NCBI GenBank assembly: GCA_003164035.1
Contig: PLRS01000021.1
Coordinates: 1-59,961, forward strand
Length of the DNA: 59,961 nt
Reading direction: 5' to 3'
Source of the DNA: Bryobacterales bacterium
Lineage (GTDB): Bacteria; Acidobacteriota; Terriglobia; Bryobacterales; Bryobacteraceae
Both the position numbers and the translations under genes were made by a program. The notes under the pieces are model-generated. The model was not told the DNA's origin and did no database searches. It saw nothing but the letters and a program-made list of their open reading frames with translations. Below are positions 18,064 through 26,958 of the stretch, one piece after another; position 1 is the first letter of the stretch, and each line of letters begins with the position of its first letter.

Positions 18064-18597
18064 CTATTTCATCTTGGAAGGCAGCTTCATTGTCCGGCCG
18101 GCAACCATGAAGTTACCCTTGCCGAGATGATGAATTGTCCGGGGGTGTTTCACCGAGGGGTCGATCCAGGCTTTGATTACTTCCAGGACAAAGAAGCAGT
18201 ACTTGGCGGCCATCCTCGTATCGACGACCTTGCATTCGAGATTCGCGTAGCACTCGTCGATCAGCGGCGCCTTGACTAACTTGGCGGCCACCGCTGAAAG
18301 ACCAAAAGTCGCGAACTTATCGGTCACCTCGCCGGAGGTGTTCCCGCAGCCCACCACTTTGGCCGCCAACTCCACCGTCGGAATGTTGATGACGCATTCT
18401 TTGGTTGCCTTCAGGACGCTAGACGTATAGTTCCGGTCGCTGATCACGCAACCCACCAGCGGCGGCTCGAACTCCATCATGGTGTGCCACGACATGGTCA
18501 TGATGTTGGGCCGCCCCTTGCGGGCAGTCGTCACCATCACCACCGGCCCCGGCTCCAGCAAGCCGTAGACCTTCGACAGGGGAAAAGATTTCTTCAC
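18064..18597 (-). CDS. Flavin reductase-like FMN-binding protein
   Basis: A 177-residue protein of the flavin-reductase-like split-barrel family. Typical features are PGPVVMVTTARKGRPNIMTM near the N-terminus, PPLVGCVISDRNYTSSVL and ECVINIPTVELAAKV. These proteins bind FMN and reduce flavin or act as oxidoreductases with a flavin partner. It starts 16 bp after a nitroreductase-family gene on the same strand, so the two flavoproteins are likely made together. The natural substrate is unknown. Confidence 0.88.
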   Translation of the reverse strand: MKKSFPLSKVYGLLEPGPVVMVTTARKGRPNIMTMSWHTMMEFEPPLVGCVISDRNYTSSVLKATKECVINIPTVELAAKVVGCGNTSGEVTDKFATFGLSAVAAKLVKAPLIDECYANLECKVVDTRMAAKYCFFVLEVIKAWIDPSVKHPRTIHHLGKGNFMVAGRTMKLPSKMK

Positions 18598-18613
18598 TGT
18601 CCCGGCCCCTCGC

Positions 18614-19186
18614 TCACCCCTTTGCCGGATACCCGACCGTCTGCCCGTAGAGCACCTTCTGTCCAGGCCGCAAGTTTAGCAGCCGGGTCACCGCCGCCCC
18701 ATCCACAAACGCGCGGAACCAGCTCGCCAGCCCTTCCGACGCCGCGAACAGGTATACGTTCTGCCCGATAAACCCCGCGTGCGCGTTCGACCACGCCGTC
18801 TTCGATTCCGCCGCCAGTCCGTCCCTGTACTTATCCAGGTCCGCGACGCAGATCAGGTTCACCGGAGCCGTAGCCACCCCGCTTTGCGTCCCGGCCTTGT
18901 CGCGATGGTCTCCCGCCAACACCGGCTTCAGGCTGTGCGCCTTTTCGTCGAACAGGTACACGGCCTGTTCCAAAACCACGTAAAGGCTGATCTCCTGGGT
19001 ATTCATGGCCGAAGGAGCCGTCCGCCCGTTGTTGGCCGCGCGGTTCACGCCCCAAGCCGCCCATAGCAGATTGGAGAGCGTCTGCGGCGGCAGTTTCTCG
19101 CTACTGATATTGCGGATGGTCTTCCGATCGTTCAGCGCCTGCATCAGCGGCCGCCCGCCCTGGATCTGCGGTCTGGGCAACGCCAT
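18614..19186 (-). CDS. Nitroreductase-family protein (SagB/ThcOx-like)
   Basis: A 190-residue nitroreductase domain. It shows QALNDRKTIRNISSEKLPPQTLSNLLWAAWGVNR (the FMN-binding Arg region, in two parts here: DRKTIRNIS and LLWAAWGVNR), SAMNTQEISLYVVL, NAHAGFIGQNVYLFAASEGLASW and GQTVGYP at the end. This pattern is shared by SagB-type oxidases and small nitroreductases. The ATG at 19186 gives a complete domain, but a twin-arginine-like signal peptide sits just upstream in another frame (next entry). It is therefore probably an exported enzyme whose gene carries a one-base deletion, or a sequence error. It lies 16 bp upstream of the flavin reductase gene. Confidence 0.82.
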   Translation of the reverse strand: MALPRPQIQGGRPLMQALNDRKTIRNISSEKLPPQTLSNLLWAAWGVNRAANNGRTAPSAMNTQEISLYVVLEQAVYLFDEKAHSLKPVLAGDHRDKAGTQSGVATAPVNLICVADLDKYRDGLAAESKTAWSNAHAGFIGQNVYLFAASEGLASWFRAFVDGAAVTRLLNLRPGQKVLYGQTVGYPAKG

Positions 19187-19278
19187 GCCCGCCAGTTCCG
19201 CTTCCTGGGCCGCCCCGCCAGCGCCGCCAACACCGGGACCGCCGTAGCCGCCCCGCTCAAGAAACGCCTACGATGCAT
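19187..19278 (-). other. Out-of-frame signal peptide of the nitroreductase gene
   Basis: From ATG 19278 the minus strand reads MHRRRFLSGAATAVPVLAAL, a typical export signal, preceded by GAGAGGATGA as ribosome-binding site. It is two positions out of frame with the nitroreductase. Adding one G to the run of four at 19213-19216 would join it smoothly, giving LAGAAQEAELAGMALPRPQ. So the real start was probably 19278, and the gene is frameshifted here or the base is a sequencing error. Confidence 0.6.
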
Positions 19279-19545
19279 AACCGAGTCATCCTCTCGGAAT
19301 TAGGATAACGCAGTCCTATTTTGAAACCCAACGCCTCTGTTTGGGTTCGGTTGGGATTTCACGGCTGCCGACAGGGACGAAGTATTGGAAACCGGAGCCT
19401 TTCTGCACAGCCGTGGATACTGGGTAGGCGGTACACACGACTGGAGTTTCTTGCGGCCCGATCCTGCCCGGCAGGCAACGGCCAGGCAAATGCCGGCCGG
19501 TCTAGCGAGGAGTACCCTGCTATCCTGGCTGGCGAACGCCGCTGG

Positions 19546-19785
19546 TCACTCGACGGTGCCGGGATGTTCGTCGGTGGCTTCCACCAGGTCGCCGGCTTCG
19601 CCTTCCCGTGGCTCGCCGTCGAGACCGTCGCCATCGTCGGGAAGCGGGATTCCGGACTCGCGCTGGAGCTTGCGCTGCAGCCGCTTGGCCGCTTTATCGC
19701 GCTGCTTCTCCATGCGGGCCAATTCTTTTTGTCGTTTTTGGGACGACGTACGTGATCGAGTAGGGATGGTTTTCCGCCTCCTCAA
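19546..19785 (-). CDS. Small basic hypothetical protein
   Basis: A 79-residue protein. The first half is strongly basic and helical (RSRTSSQKRQKELARMEKQR, then KAAKRLQRKLQRE), and the second half is acidic (PDDGDGLDGEPREGEAGDLV). The charge split and helix pattern suggest a nucleic-acid- or ribosome-associated small protein; I do not know a name for it. It stands upstream of the RRM-protein gene's 3' end on the same strand, with 61 bp between them. No membrane segment is present. Confidence 0.5.
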   Translation of the reverse strand: MRRRKTIPTRSRTSSQKRQKELARMEKQRDKAAKRLQRKLQRESGIPLPDDGDGLDGEPREGEAGDLVEATDEHPGTVE

Positions 19786-19846
19786 ACGGAAGCCGGCCGG
19801 TTAGAGCCGGCCCAAATCGCCAGTAATAGTCTAGCAGGCGCCCGGG

Positions 19847-20200
19847 TTACCAGCGCGGTTCGCGACGCTGGCGATAACCGCCGCCGCCGCTGCCGCTGCC
19901 GCCGCCGCTATGGCGCTGCCCGCCGCCGCCGCGGAACGGCCGTGCGCCGCCCTCGGCCTTCGGCCTGGCTTCGTTCACGTTCAAAGCGCGCCCGTTCACG
20001 TCCGCGCCGTTCAGCGCGGTGATGGCGCGGTCCGCCTCGCCTGCGTCCGCCATCTCGACAAATGCAAAGCCGCGCGAACGGCCCGTGTCGCGGTCCGTAA
20101 TCAGGTTGACTCGCTCCACGCTACCGTAGGGCTCGAACAGCTCACGGATGGATCCTTCGGTGGCGGCAAAATCCAAATTGCCTACGAAAATATTCTTCAC
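19847..20200 (-). CDS. RRM-domain RNA-binding protein
   Basis: A 117-residue protein with one RNA-recognition motif (residues 1-80): RNP2 is IFVGNL (4-9) and RNP1 is RGFAFVEM (about 43-50). After the domain there is a Gly/Arg/Ser-rich tail (GGGGQRHSGGGSGSGGGGYR), as in cyanobacterial and acidobacterial Rbp proteins that are often cold-induced. It binds single-stranded RNA. The gene is preceded by AAGGTAAACGTG-like sequence with a purine-rich ribosome-binding site. Confidence 0.9.
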   Translation of the reverse strand: MKNIFVGNLDFAATEGSIRELFEPYGSVERVNLITDRDTGRSRGFAFVEMADAGEADRAITALNGADVNGRALNVNEARPKAEGGARPFRGGGGQRHSGGGSGSGGGGYRQRREPRW

Positions 20201-20837
20201 GTTTACCTTCTCCGAATTTGACAGTTCAGGCGCGAGACGAGGCGAATTGGATTTCGACCAGGCTATTGCGGGACGATCAAAAACACTTTCAGGATAGCAC
20301 GACCCCGCCTGCCGTTGCCTGAGCGCCTCGGGCTTGACTTCTTGACCGAGGAAACCCGTTCCTGTCGACCGCTCCTTGGGGACCGTGAAAAATCAAATTC
20401 AAGCCGCCGATGAAGACCGATGAGCGCAACTAAGTCCTTTAGTTTCTGTGGAGAGACGTGGACCGGGTTAGCCGGCAATTCAGGGAACTCGGACCCATCT
20501 TCGGCAAATTGAGTTGCTTGATCCGGATCACGCCCTCCGAATACCGCCAGATTGCCGCGGCGGTTACCGAAGACGGCCTGTCCTACGGCGGCGAAGTGAT
20601 CGCCTGGAGCCGGAAAACGAACCGAAACTGCGTAAGCGAAGCGGGGCGCTTGGTGGGGCGGGCTCGGACCAAGGCGGCTCGACGTTTAGGGGGAGGACGT
20701 GAGGCCGCAGACCTCGATTGCTACAAGGGATTAGCCGGAGTGCCGATATGCTAAGGGTGCTGGGGCTTCCGACACTTTTCAACGTGGAGTCACGCTATGA
20801 TGAGGGAACTCAGGCGGCATTCGACCTGGAGCCCTCT
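20201..20837. other. Long intergenic region before the RM gene
   Basis: About 640 bp lie between the RRM gene and the restriction-modification gene. A 98-codon frame at 20458-20754 (RITPSEYRQIAAAVTEDGLSYG) is possible, but it has a weak ribosome-binding site and no recognisable family. I see no repeat, tRNA or integrase. The composition differs from the flanking genes, so this may be one edge of an imported segment. Confidence 0.35.
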
Positions 20838-23432
20838 ATGCCGGATAAAGACTTAGCCCCCGCACCTTCCGGGCTGGAAAAGAAGACGGGCCACGTCGAT
20901 GACTACATCAGCGGCGCCCAGGTTAGGGCGACGCCGGAAGAGAAGGAGGCTGTCCAGGTCTTCGCCAGGCGCCTTGTGGAGGACTACGGGTACGAGAGGT
21001 CTCAGATTCAAACCCACCCCCAGTTCAGGGTGAGGAAGCGCCCTTCCGACGAGGAGAGGGCGTACCCGGTGGACATTGCGGTTTTCAGGAGCGCTGGAAA
21101 GCTCGAAGAGGATTTGTTTATCGTCGTCGAGTGCAAGAAAAAGACCCGCAAGGACGGCGTGGCCCAGTTGAAATTGTACTTGGATATGAGCCCTGCCGAA
21201 GTTGGCGTTTGGTTCAATGGCGAGGAACATGTCTATCTTCGAAAGATCCACCATAGGGACGGCAGCCGCACGTATGACGACCTGCCAAACATCCCGCGAC
21301 GCGGACAGCGGATAGAGGACATCGGCCTCTTTCGGAGGCGCGACCTGAAGCGTCCATCGAACCTCAGGGCGGTCTTCCGCGACATCCGCAACCACCTTGC
21401 TGGCAACGTCACGGGCATCACGCGGGATGAGGCGCTCGCCCAAGAGATTATTAACGTCCTTTTCTGCAAGATCTACGACGAGACCAACACTGGCCAGGAC
21501 GAGATGGTCACTTTCCGGAGCGGCCTGAATGAATCGCCGAAGGATGTCAAGAAGCGGATTGTCGACCTCTTTGAAAAGAAGGTCCGCGCAGAGTACGCCG
21601 ACGTTTTCGACGCGAAGGACACCATCTCGCTGGACGCAGCCAGCTTGGCATACGTAGTCGGGGAACTACAGAATTACTGCATTGTCGAAGCGGACCGGGA
21701 CGCCGTAGGCGAAGCATTTGAGGTGTTCATCGGCCCCGCGCTCCGGGGCGGCGAAGGTCAATTCTTCACGCCGCGGAACGTTGTGAAGATGGTGGTTGAG
21801 ATCCTCGATCCCGAGCCGGGCGAGTTGATCCTCGACCCAGCCTGCGGATCCGGCGGATTCCTCATCATTGCGCTCGAGCACGTCTGGAAGAAACTCGAGG
21901 ACCTCGCCAGCCGGAAGGGGTGGAGCGACGTTCAGTTGGACCGGAAGAAGCGCGAGGTCGCCTCAAAGTGCTTCCGCGGGATCGACAAGGACTCATTCCT
22001 GGCAAAAGTCACGAAGGCGTACATGGCCATAATCGGCGACGGGCGCGGCGGTGTGTTCTGCGACCACAGCTTGCTCCCGCCCTCCGAGTGGAAGGTGCAG
22101 ACCTCAAGCTCCATTACGTTGAACTCGCTCGACGTTGTCCTGACGAATCCGCCTTTCGGCACGCAGATCAAGATCAACGGGCAGGCACTGCTCTCGCAGT
22201 ATGACCTTGGACACAAGTGGATCAGAAACCGGGCTACGGGACGATCGGAGAAGACCACCGCGCTTTACGAGCATCAGCCGCCTCAGCTCTTGTTTCTGGA
22301 GCGTTGTCTGCAGCTCTTGCGGCCGGGCGGGCGGCTCGGCATCGTCCTGCCCGAAAGCATCTTGGGCAATCCATCCTACGAGTACGTTGTCACGTTTCTA
22401 CTGAAGAGCGCCAAGGTGCTCGGCGTGGTCACCCTTCCCGAGGCCCTGTTCAAGACAAGCGGGAAGGGCGGTACCCACACCAAGACCTGCGTCTTATTTC
22501 TTGAAAAGCGGACTGAAGCAGAGCCTTACGACATCATCATGGCCGATGTAAAGTGGTGCGGCCACGACTCGCGCGGCAACCCAACCATCCGAAAGAACAA
22601 GGCGGGAGAGTACGTTCTCCTTGACGAGGTGCCGCAAGTCGCTCCACGTTGGCGCGCTCTCAAGAACGGGAAAAGAATTGATCGCGACCACATTGGTTTT
22701 CCCCTCGGGTCCGACACCATTCAAAAGCAGATTCTTGTCCCGAAATACTACAGCCCGGAGATCGAATCCTATCTCAAGGCCATGGAGCCGACCCATGAGC
22801 TTGTCGCGCTTCGCGCGTTCGTCGACCAGAGTGCCGTTTCCATAAGCACCGGCGTCGAGATTGGCAAAATGGCGTACGGCACGGGGCGCATTCCGTTCAT
22901 CCGTACTTCCGATTTGTCGAATTGGGAGATCAAAGCCGATTTCAAGCACGGGGTGAGCGAGGAGATTTACGAGGATATGCGGAAGGGCTGCGACGTCGGC
23001 CCAGGCGACATCCTCATGGTGCGGGATGGTACCTATCTGATCGGAACCTCCGCATTCGTGACGGAAAACGACGTGCCGATGCTATTCCAGAGTCACATCT
23101 TTCGGATTCGAGTGCTGAAACCGAAGGTCATAGATCCTTATCTGCTATTCCTTTGCCTGAACACACCAATCGTTAAATCCCAGATACGCTCGAAGCAGTT
23201 CACCCAGGACATCATAGACACCCTTGGCAGCCGAGCCCTCGAATTGGCACTCCCGATTCCGCGCGACCGGAGAGTGCGGGAGAGCTTGGCGGGCGCCGCC
23301 AAGGAAATCATTGTGCGGCGAGCAAAGTACCGGGAGGAAGCCAGGCTCCTGCCGCTGACGCTTCAGGGAAAAATCCCGGCGGAAATCGCGGAGGGCGCCG
23401 AAGAGCTGGCGGCGGGGGAACCGCCGGCTTAA
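20838..23432 (+). CDS. Single-polypeptide restriction-modification enzyme (nuclease-methylase-specificity)
   Basis: An 864-residue fusion. Residues 25-150 resemble the HsdR N-terminal nuclease, with Asp79 in YPVDIAVF and Glu98-Cys-Lys100 in FIVVECKKK forming a PD-(D/E)xK set. Residues 190-620 are an HsdM-type N6-adenine methylase with motif I DPACGSGGF (about 335) and catalytic NPPF (about 437). The C-terminus holds one HsdS-like target-recognition domain (SDLSNWEIKADFKHG, VGPGDILMVRDGTYLIGTS). This is the logic of type IIG enzymes: one protein cuts and methylates. No separate hsd gene is nearby. ATG 20838 follows GGAG by 8 nt; an in-frame ATG further upstream is possible. Lower codon bias than the neighbours suggests transfer. 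Confidence 0.85.
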   Translation: MPDKDLAPAPSGLEKKTGHVDDYISGAQVRATPEEKEAVQVFARRLVEDYGYERSQIQTHPQFRVRKRPSDEERAYPVDIAVFRSAGKLEEDLFIVVECKKKTRKDGVAQLKLYLDMSPAEVGVWFNGEEHVYLRKIHHRDGSRTYDDLPNIPRRGQRIEDIGLFRRRDLKRPSNLRAVFRDIRNHLAGNVTGITRDEALAQEIINVLFCKIYDETNTGQDEMVTFRSGLNESPKDVKKRIVDLFEKKVRAEYADVFDAKDTISLDAASLAYVVGELQNYCIVEADRDAVGEAFEVFIGPALRGGEGQFFTPRNVVKMVVEILDPEPGELILDPACGSGGFLIIALEHVWKKLEDLASRKGWSDVQLDRKKREVASKCFRGIDKDSFLAKVTKAYMAIIGDGRGGVFCDHSLLPPSEWKVQTSSSITLNSLDVVLTNPPFGTQIKINGQALLSQYDLGHKWIRNRATGRSEKTTALYEHQPPQLLFLERCLQLLRPGGRLGIVLPESILGNPSYEYVVTFLLKSAKVLGVVTLPEALFKTSGKGGTHTKTCVLFLEKRTEAEPYDIIMADVKWCGHDSRGNPTIRKNKAGEYVLLDEVPQVAPRWRALKNGKRIDRDHIGFPLGSDTIQKQILVPKYYSPEIESYLKAMEPTHELVALRAFVDQSAVSISTGVEIGKMAYGTGRIPFIRTSDLSNWEIKADFKHGVSEEIYEDMRKGCDVGPGDILMVRDGTYLIGTSAFVTENDVPMLFQSHIFRIRVLKPKVIDPYLLFLCLNTPIVKSQIRSKQFTQDIIDTLGSRALELALPIPRDRRVRESLAGAAKEIIVRRAKYREEARLLPLTLQGKIPAEIAEGAEELAAGEPPA

Positions 23433-23484
23433 CCCCTGGTGCGGCTATGCCGCCGGTGTTCACTGAACCGTGAAGCGCCCCTTG

Positions 23485-23546
23485 CACTTGACATCCAAGT
23501 GAAGCCTCCGTATCCTGAAACCAGGAGTCTACTTGAATGCCAAGTG
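23485..23546 (+). promoter_or_regulatory. padR promoter with two PadR-type operators
   Basis: A sigma-70-type promoter: TTGACA (23488-23493), 17 bp, TATCCT (23511-23516). Two palindromes flank it. CACTTG-N5-CAAGTG (23485-23501) covers the -35 box, and ACTTG-N5-CAAGT (23531-23545) spans the padR start codon at 23537. Their centres are 45 bp apart. This layout predicts tight autorepression of the padR/permease operon. Confidence 0.75.
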
Positions 23547-23884
23547 AAGGCGCGGACCGGATCGCTGTCCTGCAGGGTACGCTCGACCTGATTGTTTTGC
23601 GGACGCTCGAAACCATGGGCCCGCAGCACGCTTATGCCATCGCGACCCGCCTGCAGCAGATTTCCGAAGACCTGCTGCATCTGAACCAGGGTACGCTGTA
23701 CCCGGCGCTGGTGCGGCTGGAGCAGCAGGGCAGAATCAAAGGCACCTGGGGCAAGACGGAGAGCAATCGCGAAGCCAGGTTCTACGCCATCACCAGGGCC
23801 GGCGAAAAGGCGCTGGCGGAGGAGACGCTGCGCTGGCGGCGCATGTCCGGGCTGGTGGAGAAGCTGCTCTCCCAGGGGGCCTGA
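23537..23884 (+). CDS. PadR-family transcriptional regulator
   Basis: A 115-residue winged-helix repressor. It has LQGTLDLIVLRTLETMGPQHAYAI (helices 1-2, quoted in pieces LQGTLDLIVL and HAYAIATRL), the recognition segment LNQGTLYPALVRLEQQGRI and the wing FYAITRAGEKAL, all typical of PadR. It lacks a long ligand domain, as in the short acidobacterial PadR proteins that pair with giant ABC permeases. It should repress its own operon by binding the two CACTTG-type palindromes, one of which covers its start codon. The permease gene begins 3 bp after its stop. Confidence 0.93.
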   Translation: MPSEGADRIAVLQGTLDLIVLRTLETMGPQHAYAIATRLQQISEDLLHLNQGTLYPALVRLEQQGRIKGTWGKTESNREARFYAITRAGEKALAEETLRWRRMSGLVEKLLSQGA

Positions 23885-23887
23885 GCC

Positions 23888-26524
23888 ATGCGCCGGTTCT
23901 TCGCCAGATTTGCCAATCTGTTCCGCCGCCGCGCCGCCGAGCGGGAGCTCGCCCGCGAGATCGCCTCCCATCTCGCCCTGATCGAAGACGACTTCGCTCG
24001 CCGCGGAATGCCGCCGGCGGAGGCGAAGCTGGCCGCGCGCCGCGCCTATGGCGGCGTGGAGCAGGCCAAGGAATTGCATCGCGACGCGCGCTCCTTCGCC
24101 TGGATCGAGCAGCGCTTCCAGGACCTCCGCTACGGCGCGCGCAATCTGCTGCGAACTCCGGGCTTTACCGCCGTAGCGGTGGTCGCGCTGGCGCTCGGCA
24201 TCGGCGCCAATACGGCTATTTTCGGAGTAGTTAACGCTGTTTTGCTACGCCCGCTGGCGTATCGGGACGCGGATCGCCTGGTCACCATCCTGCACGACGG
24301 CGCCGCTCCGGTTGCAGCCGCCAACTACATCGACTGGCGCGGCCAGAACCGCTCTTTTGAAGCTGTGGCGGCGGCGGAGTATTGGAGCCCCAACCTTACC
24401 AATAGCAATCCGCCGGAACATCTGACCGGGCTCAGGCTCAGCCAGAACCTGTTTCCGATGCTCGGCGTCGAGCCCATGCTGGGCCGCTGGTTCGCCGCGG
24501 GGGAGGACCAGGTGGGCTCGGATCGTGAAGTGATCCTCGGGTACCGGCTGTGGCAGCGGCGTTTCGGCGGCGACCGCGGCGCGGTAGGGAGACCGGTCAC
24601 GCTGAACGGCGAATCGTATACGGTTGTCGGCGTCATGCCGGCGGAGTTCAAGTTTGCCCCGTTCTGGGCGACCCGCGCCGAGTTGTGGGCGCCGTTGGCG
24701 TTGGGCGATCGTGTTAATCAACGCAGCGGCAGGAGCCTGCGCATCTTCGCGCGGCTGAAGCGGGGAGTTTCGGTGGCGCAGGCACAAGCGGACATGGCGG
24801 CGGTGAGCGCGCGTCTGGAGCGGCAGTACCCCGGCACCAACCGCGATGTCGTGGTCACTCCGTTGAAGGAAAATGTAGTCGGCAAGGTGAAGACGCCTTT
24901 GCTGACGCTGCTGGGCGCGGTCGGATTCGTGCTGCTGATTGCCTGCGCCAATGTGGCGCACATGCTGCTGGCGCGAACGTCGGACCGGCAAAAGGAAATC
25001 GCCTTGCGCACCGCCCTGGGAGCCAGCCGGGCACGCGTCATCTGCCAGTTCCTAACCGAAAATCTGCTGCTGGCCGCCCTCGGCGCCGCCGCCGGCCTGG
25101 TACTCGCATGGTGGGGCACGCGGGCACTGGTGGCGCTCAGCCCCGCCTACATTCCGCGCGTGGAAATGGTGGGCATCGACACTCGCGCATTACTGTTCCT
25201 GCTGGCCATTACCGTGTTCACGGCCGTGGTGTTCGGGCTGGCGCCGGCCATGCACGCATCGGTGCGTAATCTGAGCGGCGCGCTTAAGGAAGGCGGCCGA
25301 GGCGACAGCGGCGGGGCGCGCCGCAACCGGTCGCGCGGCATCCTGGTGGCGTCGGAATTCGCGCTGGCATTCGTGCTCCTGATCGGAGCGGGCCTGATGG
25401 TACGCAGCTTTTTCGCGCTCTCGGCCGTCGACCCCGGGTTCAACCCGCACAACGTGCTTTCGATGGTGGTGTCGGTCTCCGGGTCGAACGAAGCTCCCGC
25501 GCCGGCGCGCGAGATTTTCTACCGCCAACTCCTCGAGAAAGTGCGGGCGCTGCCGGGTGTAGTCGTGGCCGGCGGCATCAACCATCTGCCGCTGGCAGGC
25601 GATTTGTGGGGATGGCCATTCGTCATTGAAGGCCGCCCGAGGCCGCGTCCGGGCGAGGAGCCCGGCGCCGTCTACCGCATCGCGATGCCGGGTTATTTCG
25701 AGACCATGCGCCTGCCGCTGTTGCGCGGACGCACCATCGCTCCAAGCGACGATGCGCGCGCGCCGGGCGTGGTCGTCATCAATGAGCGGGCGGCCCACGA
25801 ATACTGGCCGGGGGAAGATCCTATCGGCAAACGCATCGCCTTCCATTACGATGCCCGGACTCCACCTACTTGGTTGACGATAATTGGCGTCGCCGTGGAC
25901 GCCAGGCAGTATGACTGGGCTTATAAGCCCGACCCGGAGGTTTATCTCGCCGCCCTTCAAAACCACGAGTTCCTGGAAAAAGCCGAGTACCTCACGCTGG
26001 TGGTGCGCACGGCCGGAAATCCCGGCGATATGGCGCCCGCCGTAAGGCGCACGGTTTGGTCGTTCGACCGGAATTTGCCGATCTCCGGGGTCCTCACCAT
26101 GGATCGCGTGGTCGCGGACGCCACCGCGCAGCCGCGCTTTGAAACCCTGCTGTTCGGCATTTTCGCCGGGGTGGCGCTGCTGCTGGCCGCGGTGGGAATC
26201 TATGGCGTTATGAACTACTCCGTATCGCGGCGCACGCGCGAGATCGGGATTCGCATTTCGCTCGGCGCCAGCCGCGCGGAGGTGGTGCGGATGGTGGTGC
26301 GGCAAGGCATGCTGCAGGTGCTGGCGGGCATGGCCGCCGGCGTCGGGGGATCTCTGCTGTTGTCGCATTTGATGGCCGGCCTGTTGTATGGCGTTCGCCC
26401 CACCGACCCGCTCACTTTCGCCATGGTAACCGTCGTGCTGGGCCTGGCGGCGCTGGCCGCGACTTCCGTTCCGGCGCGCAAGGCCACCCGCATCGAACCT
26501 ATGGTGGCGCTGCGGAGCGAGTAG
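23888..26524 (+). CDS. ADOP-type ABC permease (MacB/FtsX-like)
   Basis: An 878-residue membrane protein. Residues 1-65 are the ADOP prefix domain ([37 protein letters not shown]). Two MacB-periplasmic-core plus FtsX repeats follow, the first beginning at [27 protein letters not shown] and the second near [20 protein letters not shown] (motifs cut short here). About eight transmembrane segments are visible. The C-terminal FtsX motif reads [15 protein letters not shown]. There is no ATPase gene beside it; such permeases may be moved by an ATPase encoded elsewhere, or may act as mechanosensitive or export devices. Its neighbour padR implies control by a small effector or stress. Confidence 0.92.
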   Translation: MRRFFARFANLFRRRAAERELAREIASHLALIEDDFARRGMPPAEAKLAARRAYGGVEQAKELHRDARSFAWIEQRFQDLRYGARNLLRTPGFTAVAVVALALGIGANTAIFGVVNAVLLRPLAYRDADRLVTILHDGAAPVAAANYIDWRGQNRSFEAVAAAEYWSPNLTNSNPPEHLTGLRLSQNLFPMLGVEPMLGRWFAAGEDQVGSDREVILGYRLWQRRFGGDRGAVGRPVTLNGESYTVVGVMPAEFKFAPFWATRAELWAPLALGDRVNQRSGRSLRIFARLKRGVSVAQAQADMAAVSARLERQYPGTNRDVVVTPLKENVVGKVKTPLLTLLGAVGFVLLIACANVAHMLLARTSDRQKEIALRTALGASRARVICQFLTENLLLAALGAAAGLVLAWWGTRALVALSPAYIPRVEMVGIDTRALLFLLAITVFTAVVFGLAPAMHASVRNLSGALKEGGRGDSGGARRNRSRGILVASEFALAFVLLIGAGLMVRSFFALSAVDPGFNPHNVLSMVVSVSGSNEAPAPAREIFYRQLLEKVRALPGVVVAGGINHLPLAGDLWGWPFVIEGRPRPRPGEEPGAVYRIAMPGYFETMRLPLLRGRTIAPSDDARAPGVVVINERAAHEYWPGEDPIGKRIAFHYDARTPPTWLTIIGVAVDARQYDWAYKPDPEVYLAALQNHEFLEKAEYLTLVVRTAGNPGDMAPAVRRTVWSFDRNLPISGVLTMDRVVADATAQPRFETLLFGIFAGVALLLAAVGIYGVMNYSVSRRTREIGIRISLGASRAEVVRMVVRQGMLQVLAGMAAGVGGSLLLSHLMAGLLYGVRPTDPLTFAMVTVVLGLAALAATSVPARKATRIEPMVALRSE

Positions 26525-26635
26525 TCGGTATCTCACAGCTTGGTGAACGCGCCGATATAGAAACACCGAGGCCGATGGGTCAAGGAAAGCGAGCGTTTAG
26601 GGTTTGGACCGCTGGCAGAACCTGTGAGGCAGACC

Positions 26636-26722
26636 GGGCAGACCGTCGTTTTTGGCGGTCTGTCACCGCTGGCCGGGCCGTAGCAGCCTGACAGACGACG
26701 AAAGACGATCGTCTGTCCCACC
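26636..26722. repeat. Interspersed palindrome, family A, full copy
   Basis: A two-hairpin element. Hairpin 1 is built on CAGACCG / CGGTCTG, hairpin 2 on a perfect 9-bp stem GACAGACGA / TCGTCTGTC. The right end is CTGTCCCACC. It lies between convergent genes (ADOP permease and diguanylate cyclase). Related copies are at 46323-46414 (full) and 10027-10058 (half). Confidence 0.8.
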
Positions 26723-26883
26723 CTCTGGGTCGGGTCATTTTCCCTTGGCCGCCCAAAACGCCAGCGTGAAGGTTTCTGGAGAGTTCGGACCCTCGTCTCG
26801 ACGCGCTTGGGTTCGATTGGGAGACCCCCTTAGGGGCCGCGATTCTGAGCTCTCAAACACACGTCGCACCAATCCGGGCGCAG

Positions 26884-26904
26884 GCGTCGAGAAAGTCTCG
26901 ACGC
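26884..26904. terminator. Hairpin between convergent genes
   Basis: GCGTCGAGA, loop AAG, TCTCGACGC gives a perfect 9-bp stem between the ADOP permease (ends 26524) and the cyclase gene (ends 26959 on the other strand). There is no T-run on either side, so it is a possible two-way transcript end rather than a textbook terminator. The rest of 26723-26958 shows nothing recognisable. Confidence 0.4.
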
Positions 26905-26958
26905 GGCAACGCAAGAGGGCGTGCGCCACGTTGAGTTAGCGCGGCCTGCCCACGCGGT

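Noticed and set aside
20458-20754. 98-codon open frame upstream of the RM gene
   Set aside because: Weak ribosome-binding site, no family motif and no clear codon bias; kept only as a remark in the intergenic entry.
26815-26840. tRNA-like T-arm (GGTTCGATTG)
   Set aside because: No acceptor, anticodon or D-arm can be built around it; the match is to the loop only.
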